This document shows positions 41,278-49,783 of a DNA stretch of 56,592 nucleotides, piece after piece. The translations under genes and the position numbers were made by a program. The DNA comes from Lentisphaerota bacterium (lineage in GTDB: Bacteria > Verrucomicrobiota > Kiritimatiellia > RFP12 > UBA1067), in the NCBI GenBank assembly GCA_015061665.1, contig SUWC01000011.1, forward strand, positions 1-56,592, given 5' to 3'. The notes beneath the pieces are model-generated. The model saw nothing but the letters and a program-made list of their open reading frames with translations, searched no databases and was not told where the DNA came from. Each line of letters begins with the position of its first letter. The first letter of the stretch is position 1.

Positions 41278-42513
41278 CTACGCCGATGGCGCGACGAACT
41301 TCGCGGCCTCGGGAGCAAGCGAGATTATGTCGCCGGCGCCAAGTATAAGCGTTACGTCGCCCTTCCGCATCGCGCGGCTCGCATGGCGCCACGCCTCTTC
41401 GCATGACTGCGCGAGGACGAGCGACTGACGCGGAAAATCAAGCTGCGCAGCGCATTCGGCGTAGAGATCCTCGGAGCTTCCCCCTTCAACGGGCTCCTCG
41501 AAGGCGGCGTATGTAGGACACAGAACCACCTCGTCCGCAAGCGCGAAGGCGGACGGAAAGTCCTTGATAAGCGCCTTCGTGCGGGAGTAGCGGTGCGGCT
41601 GGAAGAGGACGCGCAGCCGCCCTTCGCAGACCTCGCGCGCCATGGCGACTGCACACTTCATCTCGGTGGGATGATGCGCATAGTCCGTGTAGACGCCTTC
41701 GGCAAGCTTCTGGAATCTCCTGTCGGGCAGTTCCGAAACGACGCGCGACAAAACCGCCGCGATCGCATCGCGGGAGTGTCCGCGCATCAGGGCGACCTCG
41801 ATCGCCGTTCGCGCATTGCGGAAGTTGTGCTCGCCGACAACGGGTATATCCCATCCGTCGGGCGCAAGCGACAGTGATTCAATGACCGTCCCTGCGTTTG
41901 CGCGCGCGGCGTCATAGCACGCGAAATAGTCCGCAGGAGTCTTAAAGTGGTCCGGATGGTCGTATTCGCAGTTCGTGACGACAAGAACGGACGCATGGTA
42001 GAGCGCGAGCGTGCCGTCCGACTCGTCCGCCTCTACTACAAGCGGACCCTTGCCTGCGCGCGCGACGGGAAAGCTTCCCGTTTCGCCTCCGATTGCCCAC
42101 GCTACGTCTTCCCCAAGCGCCAGCAGAAGCTTTGCGATGAACGTTGCGGTCGTAGTCTTGCCGTGGCTGCCGCAGACGGCAATCGTCTCGCGGGAGGATG
42201 CGATTTCGGCGAGGACCTCGCCCCTGTAGCGAAGCTTTCCTGATTCGACGGCAGCGGCGATTTCGGGATTCGAGCGCGAGACGGCAGGCGTGGCGATGAC
42301 GACGTCCGCTTCGCCGACATGCTCGGACGAGTGGCCTTCGGCAAACCGGATTCCGTTCTCCTCGAGCCAGCGCGTGCGCGGACCCGCATGCAGGTCACAG
42401 CCGGAGACGTCGTTTCCGAGCGACTTTTCCAGCAATGCCAGGCCTGCCATGCCGACCCCGCCTATGCCCACAAAATGGATGCGCATCAATTTATCGCGTT
42501 CATTTCTTTCCAT
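41278..42513 (-). CDS. murC: UDP-N-acetylmuramate-L-alanine ligase
   Basis: 411 aa. HFVGIGGVGMAGLALLEKS at the N-terminus, P-loop GSHGKTTT, EADESDGT, NCEYDHPDHF and DYAHHPTEM are MurC motifs. Adds L-alanine to UDP-MurNAc in peptidoglycan synthesis. The ATG at 42513 lies 11 nt from TATAAT; an internal ATG at 42486 also keeps the fold. Isolated from other mur genes. Confidence 0.95.
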   Translation of the reverse strand: MERNERDKLMRIHFVGIGGVGMAGLALLEKSLGNDVSGCDLHAGPRTRWLEENGIRFAEGHSSEHVGEADVVIATPAVSRSNPEIAAAVESGKLRYRGEVLAEIASSRETIAVCGSHGKTTTATFIAKLLLALGEDVAWAIGGETGSFPVARAGKGPLVVEADESDGTLALYHASVLVVTNCEYDHPDHFKTPADYFACYDAARANAGTVIESLSLAPDGWDIPVVGEHNFRNARTAIEVALMRGHSRDAIAAVLSRVVSELPDRRFQKLAEGVYTDYAHHPTEMKCAVAMAREVCEGRLRVLFQPHRYSRTKALIKDFPSAFALADEVVLCPTYAAFEEPVEGGSSEDLYAECAAQLDFPRQSLVLAQSCEEAWRHASRAMRKGDVTLILGAGDIISLAPEAAKFVAPSA

Positions 42514-42524
42514 GTCGGGCGAGT

Positions 42525-42554
42525 ATTATACTTCAACCAAAGTCGCGATGTCAA
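42525..42554 (-). promoter_or_regulatory. Promoter of murC
   Basis: Consensus TTGACA (42554-42549), 18-bp spacer, TATAAT (42530-42525) on the minus strand; the ATG follows after 11 nt. Confidence 0.7.
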
Positions 42555-42605
42555 CTGCATGCAGCCGGTCGTAAATCGCACGGCCAACAGCAGACTGATT
42601 TGTGG

Positions 42606-42611
42606 TATAAT
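42606..42611 (+). promoter_or_regulatory. -10 box of the second SUMF1 gene
   Basis: Extended -10 GGTATAAT, 26 nt before ATG 42638. Divergent from murC within 125 bp. Confidence 0.5.
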
Positions 42612-42637
42612 ATTCATAGTAAAGGCAAGGTATTTAT

Positions 42638-43909
42638 ATGAAATCAAAGATCGCATTCGCAACAACGTTCCTTGCGCTGTCGTGCATGGCCGCAAACCAG
42701 GCCGTACCGCCTGATTCCATTGTCGCGCCCGCCAACGTCATAGTCCGCAATCCGACGACGAAGATCTGCGTCGACTTCGGCGACGTCAGCCACATATCGC
42801 CATGGCAGATAAAGCGGCGCCATCCTCGCACCGGCGGCGAAAAAGGCGGGCAGCTCGTAACTGTTCGTGACGCCCTTCTCGCGCTGAACAAGCTCATCGC
42901 GACTGACGTAGAGATGCCGGAGAACACATTCACCTTTGACGCGGACGGAAGGCTCGTCTCGATATGCGATGTCCCGCTAGGCGACGGCCACGCCGGCAAG
43001 GCCGCCGGAATGCGCTTTGTCGGACACGAGGAGGCGATCTTCTTCCAGCCACTGGACGGCGACATGCTGGAGAAGCCCGTCCGCGACTTCTCCCTCATCG
43101 CTTGCGTGCTGTCGGACATGGTGCAGCCCGCGCCAGAGGCAGCCGCCAAGGTGCAGCCGAGCGCGCAACCAAAGTCCGCTGACGCAAAGGAAGCGCATCC
43201 GGCGAGGAAGTCCGGCGACGTCAAGTTCATCACCCTCCCCGGCGGAGAGAAGATGGAGATGATCTGGTGCGAGCCAGGCTCCTTCATGATGGGAAGCCCC
43301 AAGGACGAGGAAGGCCGATTCGAAGACGAGCACATGCACCGAGTGACCTTGACCAAGGGCTTCTGGCTCGGCAAATACGAGGTCACCCAGGCGCAGTGGA
43401 ACAGCGTGATGGGACGCGGACGCCCCCGCTTCACCGGCAAGGACAAGCCGATGGACAACATTTCGTGGGACGACTGCCAGAGCTTCCTGCGCGCCGTCAA
43501 CGCGACGCTCGGCGGTTCCGCGCGCTTCCCTACAGAAGCCGAATGGGAATACGCATGCCGGGCAGGGAGCTCCGCACCAATCTCCGGAAGCGGACGGCTT
43601 GACCAAATGGCGTGGTACGACGCCAACAGCGACAACAGCACCCACAAGGTCGGCGAGAAGACACCGAACGCTTGGGGCTTCTGCGACATGCACGGCAATG
43701 TGCTCGAATGGTGCTCCGACTGGTTCGCCGACAGCGAGGGACACGCCGTAGACCCCAAGGGCCCCTCCGCAGGATCGTTCCGGCTGCTGCGCGGCGGATG
43801 CTGGTTCTTCCTTGAGCGAGACTGCCGCAGCGCCTACCGCCTGAAGCGCGACCCTGGCATCCGCAACAGCATATTCGGCTTCCGCATGGCCTGCTCGGAG
43901 GAGAACTGA
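42638..43909 (+). CDS. Secreted SUMF1/FGE-like protein
   Basis: 423 aa. Signal peptide (AFATTFLALSCMAANQA), a ~170-residue N-terminal part of unknown fold, an Ala/Pro/Lys linker, and an FGE-sulfatase domain (~200-420): MIWCEPGSFMMGSPKDEEGR, GKYEVTQAQWNSVMGRGRP, RFPTEAEWEYACRAGS, NAWGFCDMHGNVLEW, RLLRGGCWF and GFRMACS. No sulfatase is near; role probably in the envelope. Next gene starts 1 bp after its stop. Confidence 0.88.
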   Translation: MKSKIAFATTFLALSCMAANQAVPPDSIVAPANVIVRNPTTKICVDFGDVSHISPWQIKRRHPRTGGEKGGQLVTVRDALLALNKLIATDVEMPENTFTFDADGRLVSICDVPLGDGHAGKAAGMRFVGHEEAIFFQPLDGDMLEKPVRDFSLIACVLSDMVQPAPEAAAKVQPSAQPKSADAKEAHPARKSGDVKFITLPGGEKMEMIWCEPGSFMMGSPKDEEGRFEDEHMHRVTLTKGFWLGKYEVTQAQWNSVMGRGRPRFTGKDKPMDNISWDDCQSFLRAVNATLGGSARFPTEAEWEYACRAGSSAPISGSGRLDQMAWYDANSDNSTHKVGEKTPNAWGFCDMHGNVLEWCSDWFADSEGHAVDPKGPSAGSFRLLRGGCWFFLERDCRSAYRLKRDPGIRNSIFGFRMACSEEN

Positions 43910-43910
43910 C

Positions 43911-44477
43911 GTGAAGTCCAAATCCCTTGCAAGACTTGCTTCCGCGACCCTCCTCGCCGCCATTGCGTCTGGGTGCTTTTCGGTTTCCCCATACTACTAT
44001 TCCGAAAACTGGCTCATCCGAGAGGACCCCGTGCGCCCCTTTACGATTCCGGCGGACGTCTTCTACGTCCAGAGTACACTTTACGAGAGCGTGTCCCTTG
44101 TTCCGATGATGGACTCCTACGCCAAGGCGGAGGTTGGCAAGAAACGCTTCGCCGGGCTGGCGCGCGTCTTCAGTCCCCTCGTCGCAACGCAGGAAGACCT
44201 GGACAAGGCAGTTGACTGGTACTTCGACAACGACCACACCTGGGGGCGTCCTGTCGTATTCATCGGCGAGGGCGAAGGCGGCAAGCTACTTAGGCATTAC
44301 GAGGAGGACCATGACTACTGGCTTAAGAAACGCGGCCTTGTCGCAAGTTTCTACACAGAGGAGGCGCACAAGGGCTTTGTGACGTCGGAAATGGTCGACC
44401 AGATCCGCGAAGCGGTAGCGCGAGCGCGGTACCAAGACGTCTGGGGTCGCGAAATGCCGGACCAGATGCTGAAATAG
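43911..44477 (+). CDS. Putative lipoprotein
   Basis: 188 aa from GTG 43911 (SD GGAGGAG). Lipobox LLAAIASGC with Cys22 predicts lipid attachment. The remainder (YYYSENWLIREDPVRPFTIP, DVFYVQSTLYESVSLVPMMD) is not recognised. Likely co-expressed with the SUMF1-like protein; convergent with the sigma factor gene. Confidence 0.72.
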   Translation: MKSKSLARLASATLLAAIASGCFSVSPYYYSENWLIREDPVRPFTIPADVFYVQSTLYESVSLVPMMDSYAKAEVGKKRFAGLARVFSPLVATQEDLDKAVDWYFDNDHTWGRPVVFIGEGEGGKLLRHYEEDHDYWLKKRGLVASFYTEEAHKGFVTSEMVDQIREAVARARYQDVWGREMPDQMLK

Positions 44478-44486
44478 CCTCGTGCG

Positions 44487-45077
44487 CTAGCCTTCCAGGC
44501 AGAGACGCGAGACGATCTGTCCGAGCCTGTCAACTAGGCGCTTCTTGATCTGGTCCACGTTGTTGCGCGTTATCCCGAAGCGGTCCGCAACGGCAACAGG
44601 ATCTTCATGCATCAAGGCGACGTGCCTGAACACCTCGCGCGTACGCGGGCTGATCGAATCGTCGGACATCAGCTGCGAAATAGCGACCTCCAGAGCGGCC
44701 TTGCGGAAAGAGACATCCATCTGCTCGTCCTGCTCCCTGACCGCGTCGTCGACGTTCTGCGCCAGCTTCTGCCGCACCGACGACTCGTGCGCGCGGCGTG
44801 AGAGCTCGTCCATCGCCTTGTGCTTCACGATTCCCATCAAATAGCTGCTGAAGTGCCCCTTGTCCTCCGGACGGTATACGTATCCGGCAAGGCACTTTGC
44901 AAGCGCGAGCATCGTCTCCTGCAGCACATCGTCGGGGTCGAGCGAGGGAAAGCGCGACATGACAAAGGCGCGCATAGATGGAGTGTACTTCTCGTAGAAC
45001 TCCGTCCAGCGGCGGCTTTCAGCCCCTTGCGAAAGGGACTTTAGAAGCGAGACGGAAGTCTCTGGCACGTCTCTCAT
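44487..45077 (-). CDS. RNA polymerase sigma factor, sigma-70 family
   Basis: 196 aa from ATG 45077, which overlaps the antiporter stop (ATGA). Region 2: FYEKYTPSMRAFVMSRF, DPDDVLQETMLALAKCL; region 4 HTH: SPRTREVFRHVALMHEDP, VADRFGITRNNVDQIKKRL. Short, ECF-like alternative sigma. No anti-sigma factor is adjacent, and coupling to an ion antiporter is unusual. Longer upstream readings are shadows of the antiporter. Confidence 0.88.
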   Translation of the reverse strand: MRDVPETSVSLLKSLSQGAESRRWTEFYEKYTPSMRAFVMSRFPSLDPDDVLQETMLALAKCLAGYVYRPEDKGHFSSYLMGIVKHKAMDELSRRAHESSVRQKLAQNVDDAVREQDEQMDVSFRKAALEVAISQLMSDDSISPRTREVFRHVALMHEDPVAVADRFGITRNNVDQIKKRLVDRLGQIVSRLCLEG

Positions 45078-47110
45078 TTCGTGACTCCAAGAAGGTCCTT
45101 GAGCGCGACAATCTGTCCGTGGTCGCCGTAGGCAATCACGAGGTCGTGCGGCGCGAAGGCCCATGTCGGACCTGGGTTGCGGTAGAGCTTGCCGTTCCTC
45201 ACTACGCGGAACACGCTCGCGCCCGTTTTCGCGCGTATGTTGAGCTGCGCTATTGTCGAACCGATCGCAGGCGACGTCTCCGGAACCGTGACGCGGTGGA
45301 TAAGCTCGGCAGGCTCGGTCAGCACAAACGGGTTCTGCGGCAGGTCGGGGCGCTCGTGGCGAAGGTGTTCGTCGGCGGTGATCGCCTCCTTGATGCGGCG
45401 CGATGCGGCCGCGAACGAGCGCGAGAAGAGCCGCCAGCCGAAGGCGACGGACGCGACGAGCACGGCGAACAGCGCAATCTGCACGCGCGGATCGCGAGGC
45501 ACGAGGTTGATGTTGACCATCGTCATCTCGGCGAACCACAGTACGATGACGGCGACAAAAACGGCGAGGCGTATCGCACTTCTAAGCGCAGGCTGCCAGT
45601 TGGCCTCGCCCTTCCCCGTGACAGTGGAGCCAAGTGCATTCCCTAGCGTGCGCGCCGTCTTGATGATGGGGACGATGATCGCCGCCATAAACACATTGAA
45701 CAGTATCGCGAAGAAGAAGCGCTTGTGTCCCTCGAAGAACCGTGCCCCCCAGGTGCGCTCCGCAAGAAGCGAGCAGCAGATCGCGACCGTAAAGGCGAAG
45801 GAGTAGAGAGTCCCGAGTATCATCAGCGAGGAATGTATCCCGCGCCGCTCGGCAGACCGCGCCGCGCCCGACTCGCGGTAGCGGTCGAGGATCCGTCGGT
45901 AGCCGTCAAGGGCAGTGGAAATGCGCGCGGGGCAATGTTCTTCGGCCCATGTGCCGAATGGCTCGGAAAGACGAAGGAGAAAAGGATTGAGGAGAGTCGT
46001 GATGATGGAGACTGCCACGACGATCTGGTACATGCAGCTCGCAGTGTCGCGCGTAAGCACGGCATAGAGCAGCGCGACCATGAACGCGAACTCGCCTATC
46101 TGCGCAAGGCCGAGCCCGAGCTGGACGGAAGTCTTGATCCCCTTCCCGCATAGTATGGCGCCAAGGGTGCAGTTGAGAAACTTCCCCAGAACAACGACAA
46201 GTACGAGAAGAAGAATCTTTGGCGTCTGCATGAAGCACGTAACTGGATCGACGAGAAGTCCGATGGAGACGAAGAATACTGCGGCGAACATCGCCTTGAG
46301 CGGTTCGGCAAGGCGCGTGAGGCGATAGCGCACATCGCTCGTCGAGCCAACGACGCCGACAAGGAACGCCCCCATCGCAAGCGAGAACTCGAACTTCCAG
46401 GCTATGTAGGAGACGAAGAAGCAGCATCCAAGTGCGGTAAGGATGAGAGCCTCGTCATCGCCGCGCTTTGCGACGGACTTCAGAAGGCGAGGCACCAGCA
46501 CGAAGCCCACGAGGAGGGTCGCAAGGAAGAAAAGCCCCAGCCCGCCCATGGACAGGGCGACCTTGCCGACGGAGAGCCCTCGCCCGTTGGCCACTCCCGT
46601 AATGAGGGCGATCATGCCGACGCACAGGATGTCCTCGCACACGGACGTGCCCATGACGTACTTTACGAACGGTCGGTCACCCCACCTGAGCTCGCCTATC
46701 ATCTTGGCGAGAAGCGTCGTCGCGGAGTCACAGATCGCGGCTCCAAGAAAAAGACTGGGGACCATGCCCCATCCGAAGATGCGCGTCCCCACGGTATATC
46801 CTATCCACGTCATCAAAATAACGTCGATGACCGCTACCGGAAGCACAACCGCCCTTACACGGCGCAAGTCGCTGGTAGAGAAGCCGAGCCCCATGGAGAA
46901 CATCAGGAAGACGATGCCGAGCTGTCCGATCGTCTGCACGGAATCCTCGTCCGCCAGGAACGAGCCACCCCAAGTGTGGCGGCTCAAGAGGATTCCGGCA
47001 AAGATGTAGCCGAGAACCTTCGGCCACTTTAAACGATCGAAGGCGATCGCGACGAGACCCGCGACCGCCATCAGCATGGCGAGATCCTGAAAGAACGCGC
47101 CTTCGCTCAT
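45074..47110 (-). CDS. CPA2-family monovalent cation:proton antiporter (KefB-like)
   Basis: 678 aa. About 12 membrane segments with KVLGYIFAGILLSRHTWGG, GIVFLMFSMGLGFS and FSLAMGAFLVGVVGS, then two more helices and a C-terminal TrkA_C (RCK_C) domain (VTVPETSPAIGSTIAQLNIR, LVIAYGDHGQIVALKDLL) that could bind a regulatory ligand. No RCK_N (NAD-binding) domain is seen. Likely exchanges K+ or Na+ for protons. Sits between ilvC and the sigma gene. Confidence 0.88.
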   Translation of the reverse strand: MSEGAFFQDLAMLMAVAGLVAIAFDRLKWPKVLGYIFAGILLSRHTWGGSFLADEDSVQTIGQLGIVFLMFSMGLGFSTSDLRRVRAVVLPVAVIDVILMTWIGYTVGTRIFGWGMVPSLFLGAAICDSATTLLAKMIGELRWGDRPFVKYVMGTSVCEDILCVGMIALITGVANGRGLSVGKVALSMGGLGLFFLATLLVGFVLVPRLLKSVAKRGDDEALILTALGCCFFVSYIAWKFEFSLAMGAFLVGVVGSTSDVRYRLTRLAEPLKAMFAAVFFVSIGLLVDPVTCFMQTPKILLLVLVVVLGKFLNCTLGAILCGKGIKTSVQLGLGLAQIGEFAFMVALLYAVLTRDTASCMYQIVVAVSIITTLLNPFLLRLSEPFGTWAEEHCPARISTALDGYRRILDRYRESGAARSAERRGIHSSLMILGTLYSFAFTVAICCSLLAERTWGARFFEGHKRFFFAILFNVFMAAIIVPIIKTARTLGNALGSTVTGKGEANWQPALRSAIRLAVFVAVIVLWFAEMTMVNINLVPRDPRVQIALFAVLVASVAFGWRLFSRSFAAASRRIKEAITADEHLRHERPDLPQNPFVLTEPAELIHRVTVPETSPAIGSTIAQLNIRAKTGASVFRVVRNGKLYRNPGPTWAFAPHDLVIAYGDHGQIVALKDLLGVTK

Positions 47111-47122
47111 AGTCTAGGACTA

Positions 47123-48232
47123 TTACTTGACGATCTTGCGACCGCCCCAGCCTGCGGAAGCCGCATTGCCCTTCGCCGCCTCGTGCGGACGGAGCGAGCG
47201 GACGGCCGCGCCGGCCTGCCACATTTCGCTGTCATGCATATCCTGGAGCTTGGCAGCCATCTTCTCCTTGTAGTCGGCGCATCCAGTGTCGCGAATGACC
47301 TCCTTGGCTTCCTTCATCGTCTTGACGCTCTTGTAGAGCTTCTTGAAGACGGGCTCGGTAGCCTTGCGGAAGAGAGGACGCCACTTGAGCGCGCCGTGCT
47401 GCGCGGTCTGCGAGCAGTTGCCGTACATCCAGTCCATTCCATTCTCGTCAACGAGGCGGATAAGGGACTGCGTGAGCTCCTCGCACGTTTCGTTGAAGGC
47501 CTCGGACGGGCTGTGGCCGTTGGCGCGGAGGGTGTAGAACTGAGCCTCCATCACGCCGGCAAGCGCGCCCATGAGGATGCCGCGTTCGCCGACGAGGTCG
47601 CTCGTGACTTCGTTCTCGAACGTCGTCGGGAAGAGATAGCCGGAGCCGACCGCGATGCCGATGGCCTTCGTGACGGCCTCGACTTCCTTCTTGGGCATTC
47701 CGTTCGGGATGAACGCGAAGGAGCTGTTGATGCCTGCGCCGGAGAGGAAGTTGCGGCGGACGGACGTGCCAGAGCCCTTCGGGGCGACCATGACGATGCC
47801 GACGCCCTTCCTGGGCTTGATGCCAGTAAGCTTGTTGTAGACGTAGCCGAAGCCGTGCGAGAAGTAGAGGTACTTGCCGGGGGTGACGAACTTCTCGATC
47901 CTCTTCCAGACCTGTCCGACAGAGCCATCGGAGACGAGCATCATGATGATGTCGCCCTTCTCGGCGGCCTCCTCAAGCGAGAAGAGAGTCTTGCCCTCGA
48001 CCCAGCCATCCTTGATCGCGCGCTTCCACGAGCTGTTCGCCTTCGCGCTCTTGCGCTGGCCGACGATGACCTTGATTCCGTTGTCGCGCATGTTGAGCGC
48101 CTGGCCAGGGCCCTGGATGCCATATCCAAGAACCGCAACGGTCTTGCCCTTGAGAACCTGCTGAGCCTTCTTGAGAGGGAACTCCTTGCGGGTAGTTATC
48201 TCTTCAGCGACTTTGCCGAACTTAATCTTCAT
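47123..48232 (-). CDS. ilvC: Ketol-acid reductoisomerase
   Basis: 369 aa from ATG 48232 (SD AAGGAA). Rossmann motif VLGYGIQGPGQALNMRDNGI, metal-site part APKGSGTS and VGERGILMGALAGVMEAQF, C-terminal EELTQSLIRLVDENGMDWMY. Isomerises and reduces acetolactate in valine, leucine and isoleucine synthesis. GPGQALNMRDNG is closer to the eukaryotic/Bacteroidetes branch than to the common short class. Upstream frame extension to 49078 is not coding. Confidence 0.94.
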   Translation of the reverse strand: MKIKFGKVAEEITTRKEFPLKKAQQVLKGKTVAVLGYGIQGPGQALNMRDNGIKVIVGQRKSAKANSSWKRAIKDGWVEGKTLFSLEEAAEKGDIIMMLVSDGSVGQVWKRIEKFVTPGKYLYFSHGFGYVYNKLTGIKPRKGVGIVMVAPKGSGTSVRRNFLSGAGINSSFAFIPNGMPKKEVEAVTKAIGIAVGSGYLFPTTFENEVTSDLVGERGILMGALAGVMEAQFYTLRANGHSPSEAFNETCEELTQSLIRLVDENGMDWMYGNCSQTAQHGALKWRPLFRKATEPVFKKLYKSVKTMKEAKEVIRDTGCADYKEKMAAKLQDMHDSEMWQAGAAVRSLRPHEAAKGNAASAGWGGRKIVK

Positions 48233-48268
48233 TGTCTTTTGTTCCTTGTTTTGAAAACAATATTGTGT

Positions 48269-48274
48269 ATTATA
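48269..48274 (-). promoter_or_regulatory. -10 box of ilvC
   Basis: TATAAT (in GCTATAAT) on the minus strand, 36 nt before the ATG. The leader holds the small palindrome ACAATATTGT. Confidence 0.45.
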
Positions 48275-48363
48275 GCACAAAACGGACGGCGCGTGCGCGA
48301 AAAATACGGCTTGAGGCAAGATTATGTGATCCGGTCGCGAGGGCAAAGCGTCATGGCCTAACC

Positions 48364-49482
48364 TCAGACTTTCAGGTACACTCCCCGGCGATGGAGGAAA
48401 TACAGGAAGAGCCAGCAGACGGCGATGTATCCGAGCTGGAGCACGACAGCGCCCCACGATTCGGGGAACAGCGACGAGAGGCCGCCGAACAGGAAGTCGC
48501 GCGCCACGCGGAACCCGATGACGCGCTGCGCCATGTAGATGGTGATCGAGTTCATTCCGATAACCGTGAAGAAGAACGTCCAGCGACGCCACCCGAGCAC
48601 GTCGACGATCCAGTAGAATGCGGCAAACACAAGAAACGAAATACCGCCCGCTACAAGTGTGAAGCTCGGCGACCAAAGCGCCTTGTTGACCGGAAAGACC
48701 AGCGAAAGAGCAACGCCTCCAGCAAGGCACGCGCAGCCCGTTCCGGCAAGTGCGAGCGCCTTGTCTGCTGTCGCGGCAGATCCGCCGCGCCGGACGATTT
48801 CGCCAGCGAACATGCCAAGCATGGCGGTCACTATGGACGGAAGGAACCCTGCGAAGCCCTCGGGGTCGAAGAGCGGCCTGTACGTGTGCCCCGCCGTGAG
48901 GGTGCGGTCGAGCCAGCATCCGAAGTTGCCCTCCGCGGAGAACGGATCGACCGGAGCGATCGCGCCAGGCGCGGTTATGAGGATCGTTCCAACCGTGACA
49001 ATCGCAAGCGTCGCTACGGCAATCGCTATGCGTGTTTTGACGCCGCAGCAAAGATATATCCACGACGCGACCATCCACGCGACGCCGATGCGACCAAGGA
49101 CGCTCCAGACGCGCAGACTCGCGAAATCAAGTTTCAGCAGCCCGCCGCAGCACAGTCCAAGAAAGACGAGGACAAGGCCTCGCTTCAGGGATTTTAGCGC
49201 GATGCGTCCGTCCCCCATCCCGCGCTGCCGGCTCTTTGCGCACGAGAACGGAAAGCTCACTCCCGCCATGAACAAAAAGAGCGGGAACACAATGTCCATG
49301 AAGTGGAGTCCGTGCCACTCCGCATGCCCGAAGGCGGCGGCAAACCCTGTGAATCCTAGAGCGGATGCAATCGCGCAGAGGAGTCCCTCCCCGCCCATTA
49401 TGAAGAGCATGTCGAATCCACGCAGTGCGTCAAGTGACGCAAGACGCGCATTTTTCGCAGCAGCGCCGTCATTCGCCTTCAT
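48364..49482 (-). CDS. DUF5009/heparan-glucosaminide acetyltransferase-like membrane protein
   Basis: 372 aa from ATG 49482 (AAGGAG 9 bp ahead). Ten or so membrane helices. RLASLDALRGFDMLFIMGGE and HFMDIVFPLFLFMAGVSFPF are typical of bacterial proteins related to HGSNAT, and FTVIGMNSITIYMAQRVI occurs near the C-terminus. Could O- or N-acetylate sugars at the membrane. Monocistronic, with TATAAT at 49553-49558. Confidence 0.82.
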   Translation of the reverse strand: MKANDGAAAKNARLASLDALRGFDMLFIMGGEGLLCAIASALGFTGFAAAFGHAEWHGLHFMDIVFPLFLFMAGVSFPFSCAKSRQRGMGDGRIALKSLKRGLVLVFLGLCCGGLLKLDFASLRVWSVLGRIGVAWMVASWIYLCCGVKTRIAIAVATLAIVTVGTILITAPGAIAPVDPFSAEGNFGCWLDRTLTAGHTYRPLFDPEGFAGFLPSIVTAMLGMFAGEIVRRGGSAATADKALALAGTGCACLAGGVALSLVFPVNKALWSPSFTLVAGGISFLVFAAFYWIVDVLGWRRWTFFFTVIGMNSITIYMAQRVIGFRVARDFLFGGLSSLFPESWGAVVLQLGYIAVCWLFLYFLHRRGVYLKV

Positions 49483-49650
49483 CGTCACGATCTCCTTTCT
49501 TTCTGTCGGACATTCGTGTTAGCGTTCTGTTCTTCATCATTGAAACAGTGCTATTATAGCATTTTCACAGTCAGCCTTCCGCCCGAAATTCAAGTTTTTA
49601 AGCCGCGTTATATCGAGTTATATCGGCGACCGAGCGTCTCCAAACTACCC

Positions 49651-49713
49651 CCCTCTTCCCCATTCCCCGTTCCCCGTTCCCCGTTCCCCGCTCCCCATTC
49701 CCCATTCCCCGGG
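49651..49713. repeat. Heptamer tandem repeat (STRR-like)
   Basis: About eight 7-bp units of the type CCCATTC / CCCGTTC / CCCGCTC. The same words occur inside the giant gene at 3294-3333. Similar heptamer arrays (STRR) are known from heterocystous cyanobacteria. Confidence 0.85.
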
Positions 49714-49716
49714 AAC

Positions 49717-49744
49717 AAAAAAGCCGCCTCCCGAAGGAAGCGGC
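49717..49744 (-). terminator. Rho-independent terminator of the HTH-array operon
   Basis: On the minus strand a 9-bp GC-rich stem (GCCGCTTCC / GGAGGCGGC, one G-U pair) with a TTCG loop, followed by six T. Lies 40 bp after the stop at 49784. Confidence 0.85.
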
Positions 49745-49783
49745 CTTGTTGCATGTATGACGGAATTACTCTATTTTTGCAGT

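Larger units (their letters stand above)
49483..49783. other. Intergenic region with heptamer array, promoter and terminator
   Basis: 301 bp. From right to left: strong terminator of the accessory island (49717-49744), heptamer array (49651-49713), and the -10 box TATAAT at 49553-49558 for the acyltransferase-like gene. No gene seen. Confidence 0.75.

Noticed and set aside
48233-49078. N-terminal extension of ilvC frame
   Set aside because: Shadow of the acyltransferase-like membrane protein gene on the same strand; KARI starts at MKIKFGKV.
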